Source of the DNA: Chenopodium formosanum
Lineage: Eukaryota > Streptophyta > Magnoliopsida > Caryophyllales > Amaranthaceae
Length of the DNA: 64,000 bases
Assembly (NCBI GenBank): GCA_024500155.1
Contig: CM044860.1
Location: 6,434,501-6,498,500, forward strand
Direction: 5' to 3'
Part shown: positions 1 through 11,097 of the stretch, one piece after another
Position numbering within the stretch: position 1 is the stretch's first letter
Layout: each line of letters starts with the position of its first letter
The notes under the pieces: model-generated
The model's database searches: none
What the model was told of the DNA's origin: nothing
The model's input: only the letters and a program-made list of their open reading frames with translations
Position numbers and translations under genes: made by a program

Positions 1-3000
1 ATAAATTAGGGGATAAAGGGAACATTGTACTACTTACTAATGCCTTGGTGTAAATTGTTATGGTTTGTGTTATTTAAATGATGCTTTTCTCTGAGATTTT
101 CTTGCATGTGTTCTTGTATAGGAATGAAAAGGCACATGATGAATTTTGGTGCAAATAGTTTGATAAATTTCAAATTCAATAATCATGGTGTGAGTGCTCA
201 CCCTGTGTTCATTACTGATTGGTATGTATGGATTAATAAATGTGTTTAGTGTTAAATTGTAGATTAAATGTAGTATATATTCAAATTTTAACTTAAGCTA
301 TTAAATCTAAACTGTTTTGTGTGTCATGTTTCAAAAATTTTAATAGGTGGTTAGGTTTCAACTACTCATAGTATTTCAAGTTTATATTTATGGACGATTG
401 TACTTTTGTCTCAATTTGAAAGGATTTAGAGAACCAAGCACTTAGGTGAATTGAGTCCTAAAAATTAAGCACTAAGGTGACTAGAGTCCAACGCCTTCCT
501 ATTATTTGAATGAAATAAAATTTTAACTACCACTACAACAACTTTGCTCGAATTATCTATTGGTGAAAACAGAATCTAACCATTTAACTTGATATTGCCA
601 TACCCAAGGAAGCGACATTCGGGGGTGTCACCACCTCACCAACAAATGTAGCTAGAGCACAATTATGCGTACCTTGACAATAACTCCTGAAAGAAAGCAC
701 TGAAGAATTGGTAAAAGGTCAAGACTAAAATTATATCATTAACAAGAAAATTAGGCCATGACTCAATTGACTTGTTCCATAAAACACATGCAACCAAAAT
801 CGGCTACAGATATGTTTATACGTGCAAAATCCGCAAATAAAAATAAAAATTAATAATGTAATAGAAATGACATCACTTGAAATTGGCTACCACCAAAAGT
901 GCAGATTTGCCTCAATTTTGGACAAAACTTAACTGAAATGTTGCTATCAATTTCAACCTCCACCAACGGCCGCAAATCTTGTATTTAATCTCTTTTTCCC
1001 CTTCTTTAAAATTAAAGGTAAGGAAATTATTTGGATAAATATAATCTCGCGTTGCGTGTCTCGATCATACACATAATACATGTGATGGAGCATAAAAATC
1101 AATTTTAGACTTCAACTATTAACTTAATTAAGTTTTTAATTGATGAACATGTTGATATTGAGTTAAGCTACATCCACATTTCAAATATTGATCTTGTTAT
1201 TAAATCACAGTTATTATTGTGTTGATATTTTTATAGTATAGAGTCAAAGGTAAAAATACAAAGTTAAAAAAATTCCAAATAAAAAGAACAAAAATAACAA
1301 AATACATGCAGTCGCTTATACCGTAAGTCCATAACCCTTTGAAAAAGTAAATAGTAGTGCAGAATTTTTAATGACAAGTTAGATAACGCCTAGACGCCTA
1401 GTCTGTTTACTGTAGTAGGAGGGTGAGTATTGCACCACACAGACCCCTAGCTTAGCAGAAATGATAACGTGTTCATACTCGTTTGTTAATTTTAATCTAT
1501 TTGATTTGAGCTTCAACTATAACTTTGACTTTGGCTATTAACTTCTAGCTATTTGTTTATCAAGCTAAATCCTCTAGTTTCAAAACATTTTAAAATTATA
1601 CGCAAGATCTCAATGAAGGAGATTAATATTATTGAAATAAGTTAATTAGTACAAGTATATTTGAGGATGTTGTGTGAATGTCGTCATGTATATAACACTT
1701 ATGCGGTATACTATGTTGCAGCAACCATGAGTGATCTAGTTAAAACACATAAAAAATAAAAAATAAAAAATAAAAAAAAAAAAAAAAAAAAAAAAAAAGA
1801 CTAATAAGTAATAACTCACCATTCCTTATAATATCAATCAAAATCAATACAATTGGGGTGGCTTCCTATCTCAGTATAGATTACACGAAGAGACACTTTA
1901 TTAGGTTGGGGTGAAGTTGTGATATAGTAATTTATCCACCATTATGGTTTAGGTTTTAAATTTCACAGAACTCATTAGAGACACTCATTTTAACTTTTTA
2001 TATTCGAAAAAAATACTAATAAATAAATAACACACATCTTGTCAAAGGCAGGGTTACAAATGCTAATACTAAAAGTGATCCGGTGCAAATTTTGTTAAAT
2101 TGGGCCTTAAAATCATGTTTTTGGAAAAATATGTTACTAGATACAGAAATCGGGGCCTTTTTATATTACTCTCACTTAAAACCTCTGTACGATCGACCAC
2201 CCTACACATGCTCATAACCACCCCTTCATCTTGTTTTCCAAAAGCTATGTAGTTGTTTAGCTCAATATCTATTGGTTTATAAACTTGCATGTTTCCAAGT
2301 GTAACATGGTTGAAGGACAATAATGTCCGAAAGTATTAGGGTAAAGTTATCCACCATTCCAATTCTTATCATTCAAACAAAAATCTCTGAGTCCCTCAGG
2401 AAAAAAATAAAATAAAATAAAAAATCCTCTGTCTCTCAAAAAAAATAAAAAGGGGAATTCATGGAAAAACATTAGAAATAGAAACCTGACTTCATTGGCA
2501 ACCGTGTACATATTATGAAATCTATAGTACTAGACTACATTTAGTAATTGTAGTAGGAGGACCCAAAGTTAATCTATCCAAAAGGCTGATAACTGAGCGC
2601 ATGAATATAATACAATTAGCTTATCGTATTATTTCCGACTGTTTTTGTAAAAATCAATTTTGCATACATATCCTTTTCCTCAAAAGACTGCTTTTTCTTT
2701 GTCATATTATATGCGGCCTGAGAGAATTATAAAAGACAAATGATTTAAATCAAATATGATTTGATGATACTCCGTATGTATTTAATTGTGGAGAAGAGGA
2801 TATGGGAAGAGAGGAAAAGGGAGATCAACTTTAAGGAAAGAAGGATAATGCTTCAAAAAAGTATTTTCATTTTAAAAGCTTTAAAAGATCATTTAATTTT
2901 TGACTCATTTTAGAAAAAAAAAAATTATATAAGTTTATAAAGTTAAATAAGATAAGGTGAAATAAGTTTATGAAATATAAGTACAAATAAATTTTGATAA

Positions 3001-5157
3001 AATCAATAAGGCTACCTATATTCAATTCAAATAAGTTCACGTAACTTTAGATAAGTTATAATATGTAAAAATCAAGTGAGTAGAGCATATGTTAAATAGT
3101 GTAGAATAATATGTCAATACTATTTTTAAATTAAATTATAGTTCATCATTTATATACTCTCCTTTGTTAAGCTAAAAATTTCGTATCTCTTACTTCCCCT
3201 CACTCCTCTAGCTTTCCTCCAAATTCACTCACCAAACAAATAATTACAAGTAATCCACTAAACTATAGACAAGAAATTAAAACAATTGATATAGATGATA
3301 ATATCATCAAGTAATAAGCCACTAAACACATCTACTCTAAGCTTGTTATCCTACTAAATAAACATACACAGGTACAAAAAGCCGCAAATGAATACTTATA
3401 AAAATTAGGTTTGGTATGTATAGTTCTTTAGATCAATCCTACATTAAATCCATCTCGATTAAGTCAAATTCGGGCTACAATCGATTATTCAAATTGTAAA
3501 TTCGATCACATCGATAATCAATACAAATCACAAGACGCCAAACCTTCACAATTAAAGAGACACACCTCTAAATTAAAAAAATAACTCATTTTCTATTCTT
3601 TTCCCTTGATCCCACTTGACACCAAAAAAACACTCTATTTACTAATCCAAAAAAGAGGATGAAAAATAAACAAAACAATGTAACAGGAAAAATATATAGT
3701 TCATAGTTCTATTCAAAAAAATATAGTTCATAGTAATCATACCTTAATAAATAATAATAATATGCAATTAAAAAAGTAAAAAAGAATTAGAAGGGAAAGA
3801 ACTAACAAAAATTGATGAACGTGGGTAACACATTAGAGGTCCAGGAGGCAGGAGATTTCTGCTGTCCAAATTTAATAAGGTTTTGCATCATATTCAACCT
3901 GAAAAATTAAAAGCATATAAAATAAATTATATCTCCTATGTTTATCATTAATAATACATACAAAAATTTAAAATGTATATAATTTGTATAGATCTAGTCT
4001 CCCTACCTAAAAAAATCATCATATATGTATAATAAAATAAATTATTAATAAACTTCAAAAATATGAATATCAAAATAATTAGTAAATCAAGTTTGCAACG
4101 ATAAAAAAACATAATTAATCAAGAAAAAAAATGGACTATGATATATTTATAAAATTGGAAAATCTTTATGTGATTTAAATATAACAAGAAGGAAAAAATT
4201 TATGAGAAAATTAATTAAAATCACATGTAAAATAAATTAAAGGGAAGAAAAGCACAAACCCTAGGCAGCAGAATGTTGGTGTTGATCGATCTATATTATT
4301 GAGGTTCTCAAGAATAGTTATAGGGTATTTTTTTGTAGGACTATCAATCTTTCATCAATATCTCTCCATTTTTAATTTTATTTTTATATGGATAATATTT
4401 GTTTTAATATTTTATTGTTTTAATTTGAACTTTTAATTAAAGGGTGCAGAGTAGTGCAGGAAAAGGGTCAATAGTTCCATCATTTTATTTGTTGGGTGAT
4501 AAATGGTAACGGCCTACCCCTCGTTTCATCACCCCATCCTTATTATACTATTAGGCTCGGATGGGTTCGGTGGTATCGCATAAAGTTATGGTTGTACATG
4601 CTTAAGATGATATCTTAAATGGTTGTGGTAGTCGCTAATATGACGGGTAACTTTATTTGAGATCAAACGAGCAAAAACGTTTCAAATAATAAGTTGCAAA
4701 TTATTAGTAGTCCATGATAGTAATACACCATTATTGTTATTTGTTATGTCTCCTCGAATTTTAAACATGGTGATAAATCTTTGTTATGCTGGATACACGT
4801 GAAGGAAATGTTGATTAACATACATGTAACATGTGTGTTAGTTAGTCCATGTGTCACATGGCACACTACGACACTAGTTTGAATGTTTGATGACAAAAGC
4901 GACACTCATTCAGCTATGTCCTTCAAGACTACATAATAACGATCATTCATGAATTGAAAGTTGATCTCCATTAACTTAGTAAATGTCAAAAAATAAACAT
5001 ATAGTAATAATATAAAAAGAATACATTAAGTAAAACTTCGAGTGTAATACGAAGTAACAAACCAAGTTATACATATTTGTTAGTAAGAATAAATCATCTC
5101 ATCCGAATATAATAAGTTAGGTAGTGATGATGTAGTGAAATAGGCCAGGAGATCACT
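1..5157. other. AT-rich intergenic region, no supported gene
   Basis: No reading frame here has recognisable domains, consistent splice sites or useful length. The stretch is AT-rich with A-runs, the longest around 1773-1798, and short simple repeats. An 83-codon minus-strand frame at 2069-2320 and a short splice-acceptor-like minus-strand segment at about 3840-3900 were looked at and not accepted. The right edge abuts the 3' end of the H+-ATPase gene and should contain its 3' UTR and poly(A) site, which cannot be placed precisely from sequence alone. Confidence 0.6.
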
Positions 5158-6384
5158 CTAGTTACTTGAGCTGTTGCTTTGGAGTTCTCTAAGCCTGAAA
5201 AACAACAATAATTCAACACGATAAGATTTATTATTCTAAATCGGGCTTTATACTAAATTTTGTGCACAAACTATATCATTTGAAGTACGAAGTATAATTT
5301 TTCCTTATAAAAAAAAAAAAAGAAAAAAACAAGTACGGAAAAAAAGTACATAGTATAATTTAAGAGAGAGGAAAATAACCTAGCAATTTCGGCTCTACGC
5401 TTAGCTTCTTCAGCCATGGAATGAAGTTCCCGGAAAGAGTGTCTCTCACTAAACAAACCCTTCATGTCTGCAGACCTCCTCCCACCACGTTCCGTCCACC
5501 TTTCCGCTGCCCATGCTGCCTCCCTTTCTCCCCTTCCAAAGCTCTTTTTATCTGTAAACGCGGTCTATAACCACCCCAAATTCAAATTTATTTTTAAAAT
5601 AAGTTCAGAAAAAATAAATTCAAAAATGTATATGAAGTAATTAATAAAATGATCTGGATAGTTAGTATAGTATAGTACCTTATTATTGAACATTTGATGC
5701 CATGCTTTTCCACTAATTGCATATCTAACCGCGAATTTTAAAGGATCTAGAAGCATGTAAGTCACAATGTTGTACAACCATATTACCCCTGTCCAACCCC
5801 ATCCAATTTTTCTTATTCCGCCCAAATCCCAGTTTGCTTCTGCTGAAATTATGCTAGCAATCTGCATTTCATTACACGATTTCGAGTTAAGCCGAAAAGA
5901 ACACGTACACATTTTTGTAGTACCACAGCATACAATAATTTATATGTCTATCCAAATTTAATTGTCACGTTGATAGTGTATTTTATGTGAGCTAGTAATG
6001 TGACAACTAACATTATATTACGTACCAATTGGGCGATGAGGAAGGCGACAACGAGGAGAAAGCCGGGTCTTTCGGTGAAAGACCAACCCCTGGCTCGTGT
6101 AACAAAGATAAGTGCCTGACTTATAATGCTAACTTGAAGATAGATAGCTGATGCCATTCTTTCCTTGAGATCTTTTTCAACTCCTGGAGCTGATAAGTTG
6201 TGTTTGTATTGATTTAAATCTCTTACTCCAAACTTTTCCTGCTCAAATTAATAAATTTAAACAAATTACATTACATACATAAATAAATAAAAATTAAGAA
6301 ACGCTGAACAAATAAAGTGTTAAATAAATAATAATCCGTATAAGGAATAATATAATGTACGATTTTATTGCTCGTTAGATTTAT

Positions 6385-6590
6385 TATTAGGAAAGATATG
6401 ATATAATATTAGATTACAAGATATATTTTCTTATAGTTTATCTTAGGAAAAGATAATTAGTTTCCTAAGTTAGATAAGTTTTGGTTTCCTTGTTGCTCAA
6501 GGAGAGATCTTGTATAAATATGGATGTTGGGTGGAATATTATGATCAAGAAATACAATTCTAATTCTTCTATATTTTCTAAACATTATCA
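6385..6590 (+). repeat. 5' LTR of the Copia element
   Basis: A 206-bp terminal repeat starting TATTAGGAAAG and ending CATTATCA. It matches 8901-9106 except for two A/T differences near its start, at about 20-30 bp in. A TATA-like TATAAATA lies in the right half and would fit the element's own promoter. Confidence 0.93.
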
Positions 6591-6650
6591 TGGTATCGGA
6601 GCTAAGGTTGCTTCAATAAACAAATCTTGAAATTTTTTTTTTAATTCACC

Positions 6651-6911
6651 ATGGGTAATTCATCCCCACCAACCAACCGTGTGAATGGAAAGTGGATCGT
6701 GGATACCGGTTGCTCCCATCATGTAACCGACGATCTTTCTTGCTTGGTTGACGTTCATGATGTCCCGTCTTGCAATGTTGGTCTTCCGGATGGCCAAAGT
6801 GTTGTGGCCATGAAAGAAGGAGTTGTAAAATTGACGGACAAAATCACTCTTTATAATGTTCTTTTTGTCCCAAAATTAAATTGTAACTTGATCTCGGTTT
6901 CACAATTTTTG
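6651..6911 (+). pseudogene. Copia protease fragment
   Basis: A frame opens 60 bp after the LTR and quickly gives the retropepsin active site DTGCSHH, then the usual segment ending in LISVSQ. The gag region that normally precedes it (capsid and CCHC zinc knuckle) is absent, so the leader has been joined almost directly to protease. Beyond about 6907 the reading frame no longer matches Copia. The downstream coding resumes in another frame, which marks an internal deletion. The open frame formally runs on to 7286 but that part is out-of-frame read-through. Confidence 0.8.
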
Positions 6912-6916
6912 AGGAT

Positions 6917-8893
6917 GTGTATCCCTACTTGGATGTTGAGAGTACGAACATTGATATTTCGACACCAAATTTTGAGTCAAGTATTGATATGGGAGGTGAC
7001 TTGGTTTTCCCATATAACCCCGAGGAGAGTTGCACCACTCTCGAGGCTCCCACTCAGCAGCAGCCGGTTGTGGTCAGTGCGCCATCACCACAGTCGGCCG
7101 AGGCTCTTGCACAAGAGCAGCATATGGCAGCCACGGACCCCGATGCTATGGGTCGTGGGCATCGTCAGAAATTTGCAAATAGCAAATACAAGGATTTTGT
7201 CACTCATACTCGGATTTCTCGAAATAGTCCATATTCTTCACCTACTCCAAGCATCCCACCTCCCTCAGGTATGCCGTATCCTATAACACATTATGTTAGT
7301 TGTGATAAGTTTTCTGCAAAACATCGAAATTTTGTTGCAGCAATAACAGCAGGTAGAGAGCCTCGTTCCTTCAAAGAGGCAATGCAGGATGAAGATTGGA
7401 AATTAGCAATGAGTGAAGAAATGCGTGCTCTTGAAAATAATGGTACTTGGACCTTGGAGAAATTGCCCCCCGGGAAGAAAGCCCTTGGTAGCCAATGGTT
7501 GTACAAAATTAAGTACAAATCTGATGGAAGCATTGAGCGACTCAAAGCTCGCTTGGTTGTGTATGGTAATCATCAAACCAAAGGCATTGATTATGATGAA
7601 ACTTTTGCCCCGGTAGTCAAGATGACAACTGTTCGTGCTTTTCTTGCTATAGCCGCCTCGAAAAATTGGGAACTACATCAAATGGATGTTCACAATGCGT
7701 TCCTTCATGGTGATTTACACGAGGAAGTTTATATGAAACTCCCTCCGGGTTTTACTGCGGATGACCCTGATCTTGTTTGTCGTCTTCGAAAATCCTTATA
7801 TGGTCTTAAACAGGCGCCTAGGTGTTGGTTTGCCAAGCTCACAACTGCTTTGAAGAAATATGGTTTTGTACAATCATACCCGGACTACTCTCTTTTTACT
7901 TACACTAATGGGTCCATTCAACTAAACGTACTTGTTTATGTTGATGATTTAATTGTGGCCGGAAATAATTCGAATGCTATACAATTATTCAAAAATTATT
8001 TGGGCTCTTGTTTTCACATGAAAGACTTGGGTGTGCTCAAGTATTTTCTCGGCATTAAAGTGGCTAGGAGTTCTAAGGGGCTATTTTTGTGTCAACGTAA
8101 GTACGCTCTTGACATTATTTCGGAGACGGGACTCTTGGGGTCGAAACCTGCTAACACCCCAATGGAACAAAACCATCGTTTGGCACGTGCCACTGGGCCA
8201 CTGCTCACGGACCCAGCAGCATATAGGAGGCTAGTTGGACGCTTGGTTTATTTGGGTGTTACACGCCCAGACCTCACATACTCGGTGCACGTTTTGTCAC
8301 AATTCATGAAAGCACCGAAGCAAGAACACTGGGAGGCTGCCTTTAGAGTTGTTCGTTACCTCAAATGTACCCCGAATCAAGGCATTTTACTAAGGTCGGA
8401 TAGTGAACTTGCTTTGCAAGGGTGGTGTGACTCCGATTGGGCAGCATGCCCTCTCACTCGGAGGTCCCTGTCGGGGTGGCTTGTCTTCTTAGGCCACTCT
8501 CCAATTGCTTGGAAAACAAAGAAGCAAGACACGGTTGCAACGTCCTCCGCCGAAGCTGAATATCGGTCTATGTATGCTATTACGTGTGAAATGAAGTGGT
8601 TGAAGGGCTTACTTCTTAGCTTGGGCATTCAACATCCCCGTGCTATACCAATTTATTGTGATAGTCAAGCGGCTATTCATATTGCTCAAAATCCCGTGTT
8701 TCACGAACGCACAAAACATATTGAAGTGGATTGCCACTTTGTTAGAGATGCTATTCAAGAGGGCCTCATTACTACTACTCATGTGCGTACAAATGAGCAA
8801 TTGGCCGACATATTTACTAAGGCCTTGGGTAGATCACAATTTGAGTATCTCTTAAGCAAGTTGGGCATCTTTGATTCAAGTGCTCCAACTTGA
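6917..8893 (+). pseudogene. Copia integrase tail, reverse transcriptase and RNase H remnant
   Basis: A 658-codon frame. The first ~120 residues look like the variable C-terminal tail after integrase; the catalytic integrase core is missing. Reverse transcriptase follows at about residues 165-410, with the family signatures GSQWLYKIK, KARLVVYGN, MDVHNAFLHGDL, LYGLKQAPR and the catalytic YVDD. RNase H lies at about 505-640, with CDSDWA, SSAEAEYR and a terminal ADIFTKALG. It ends just before the polypurine tract. There are no internal stops, consistent with youth, but without gag and integrase it cannot move autonomously. Confidence 0.88.
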
Positions 8894-8900
8894 GGGGGGG

Positions 8901-9106
8901 TATTAGGAAAGATATGATATATTATTTGATTACAAGATATATTTTCTTATAGTTTATCTTAGGAAAAGATAATTAGTTTCCTAAGTTAGATAAGTTTTGG
9001 TTTCCTTGTTGCTCAAGGAGAGATCTTGTATAAATATGGATGTTGGGTGGAATATTATGATCAAGAAATACAATTCTAATTCTTCTATATTTTCTAAACA
9101 TTATCA
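8901..9106 (+). repeat. 3' LTR of the Copia element
   Basis: 206 bp, the partner of 6385-6590 with two mismatches. It is preceded by a run of seven or more G and followed by the target duplication TTTAT at 9107-9111. Confidence 0.93.
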
Positions 9107-9167
9107 TTTATCTCCATTTTAATAAAGATGTTCAAGTAGGAGCACTTTTACTTCATCAAATAATCAA

Positions 9168-9316
9168 TTTGTAACTTTTTTTTTTGGGTAGGGGAGAAGG
9201 CCCATTCTAGAAGGGAGGGATGTAAGGGAAATTTCTCCTATAATGTGCTTGATGAGATTCGACCTCTGGCCTCATGCCTGAAAGTCAGAGAACTAGCCAA
9301 CTACTTTAGCCGCCTA
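9168..9316 (-). mobile_element. tRNA-derived SINE
   Basis: Read on the minus strand it starts near 9316, shows an A-box-like segment (GGCTAGTTCTCTGA) and a clear B-box (GGTCGAATCTC) about 40 bp apart, then a pyrimidine-rich body ending in an A-tail (the T-run at 9175-9185). This is the layout of a tRNA-derived SINE with internal RNA polymerase III promoter. A clean target duplication was not found. It sits in the same H+-ATPase intron as the Copia element and has the same orientation as the host gene. Confidence 0.6.
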
Positions 9317-11080
9317 TCTCAATCAAGTTATATATAACATGAATTGCAGAATTAAGTAGGTTTTAGGTACCGCGAAGAAGCTGGTGTCGTAAGCTGCCCA
9401 GTAAAACACAATAGTCATGGTAGCAAGGTAGCTACCAAGGACAATTCCAGTGGTAAAAATTTCCTTGAGGTTCCATCGATCAGGTGTCGGAGACGGTTTC
9501 ACCCTGTCTTTGGATATGGTCATTATGGTACCTACATTACATGAAAATCACTCATTAAATCTAATAATCACAATTTATGAAAATTGAAAACCATATACTA
9601 TAATTGTAGCAGAAGTTCATCAAAATACCGTCATTAAGGATTGCAATCACTAGAATCATGGTAGGTGGGAAATCAAATTTCCAAATTACACATAGCATCA
9701 TGAATCCCAACTGTCACATAACAACATTCACATTAAGAATACACTTTTACCATGACATAATTTAACGAGTCATATCAAACTGTTGCAATTTTAAAGAAAC
9801 GGAAGAAGTAATATTGAGTTGTGTTTAGGTTATAAGAAATAATGACTAGAAATTAGTTCTTACCACGATACGAATTGTAATGGATACTGCATATATCTGC
9901 AGGAGAAATTAAAAATGAAACTACAGTATCAGGATTCATACTATGACTAGTGTTATTGTACATGATGCTGAAAATAATTTTCTTGTACGAGTACTCGAGT
10001 AGTACCGTGTAGTTTTTCATTCTTTGGAAGATGGAACGGCTTGTAAGAACAGCACTAATGATTACACTAAGCCCGGGTTCAGTTAAAACAATATCAGAAG
10101 CACTCCTAGCAGCATCAGTAGAATCATCAACCGCGATACCAATGTCAGCCCTCTTTAATGCAGGGGCATCGTTTACTCCATCACCTGTCATCCCAACTAT
10201 GTGCTTTCGCTCTTGCAGTATCTTTACAATATTGTATTTGTGTTCTGCAATTGAAATAAACATCTAGTTAAACAAGATTAACATAATATGTTGAAAAACC
10301 GGGTTGTGTGTTGAAAAAAGCAGGACAGTTACCAGGAAAAACACCAGCAAAACCATCAGCATTTTCGACAAGTTCCTCAATTGGTGGCATATCAGGACTT
10401 CTATCTTTGTTGTCACCTAAAATAGTTGAAGAAGGGTACATGTTTGTACCCATTCCAAGCCTCCTTCCTGTTTCTTTCCCAATCGCAAGCTGATCCCCTG
10501 ATTTATATAACAGAAAAGAAATAAAAAGTTTTCATTTCTCTGCTTCTGAGTTAAAATGTTTATGTAAATGTTGTTTAATATATAAGTAGCAACCTGTAAT
10601 CATCTTAACACTGACACCGAGGTCCAGAGCCTTTCTGATGGTTTCAGCACTATCATGACGAGGAGGGTCAAAAAGTGGAAGAAGCGCGACAAATTCCCAT
10701 GGACCACCTGGGCTTTCTTGGGTTCCTTCAGGCACTTCCTACACAAAATTACAAGAAAATATAATGGTAAGTACTAACAATGATGCCTTAAAACAGTTAT
10801 GCAGTTTAAGAAAAATAACATTATATTGTACTTCTTTTGTAAGATAATTAATTCTACTAATGTCAAAAGCGCTTAGCTTAGAAACACATAATTGATGGAA
10901 CAAGATCATGCAGTGGTTACCTGGCGAGCAACACCAAGAGAACGAAGTCCACGATTAGCAAAATTGTCGATTACTGTATGTACTCTACGTTCAATTGCTG
11001 ATTGGTTATGAGCCAACTCTAGAATCTGTTAAGGTAGACATATTAGTAAGGTTGTGAAGCAATGTAAACACTGTACAATT

Positions 11081-11097
11081 CCCCCCCCCCCCCCCCC
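11081..11097. repeat. Poly(C) run of 17
   Basis: A pure C homopolymer in the H+-ATPase intron between exons 10 and 11. G/C runs of this length stand out in an AT-rich genome and are prone to sequencing length error. Confidence 0.9.

Larger units (their letters stand above)
6385..9106 (+). mobile_element. Ty1/Copia LTR retrotransposon, internally deleted, in an H+-ATPase intron
   Basis: Two 206-bp LTRs (6385-6590 and 8901-9106) differ at only two positions. They are flanked by a 5-bp target duplication TTTAT (6380-6384 and 9107-9111). A primer-binding site like TGGTATCGGAGC, one mismatch from the initiator-Met tRNA type, starts at 6591. A G-rich polypurine tract sits at 8891-8900 directly before the 3' LTR. 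The LTRs begin TATTAGG, not TG, and end ATCA. The internal part is only about 2.3 kb: protease and reverse transcriptase/RNase H are visible, but gag and nearly all of integrase are missing. It lies in the intron between H+-ATPase exons 17 and 18, antisense to that gene. With so few LTR differences the insertion is recent. Confidence 0.95.

Noticed and set aside
2069..2320. 83-codon minus-strand frame
   Set aside because: No recognisable domain, splice sites or neighbouring exons; length is within chance for this sequence.
3840..3900. Minus-strand segment with a TTTTCAGG-like acceptor and a short open frame
   Set aside because: Only about 30 codons, with no upstream exon that could be linked and no recognisable protein.
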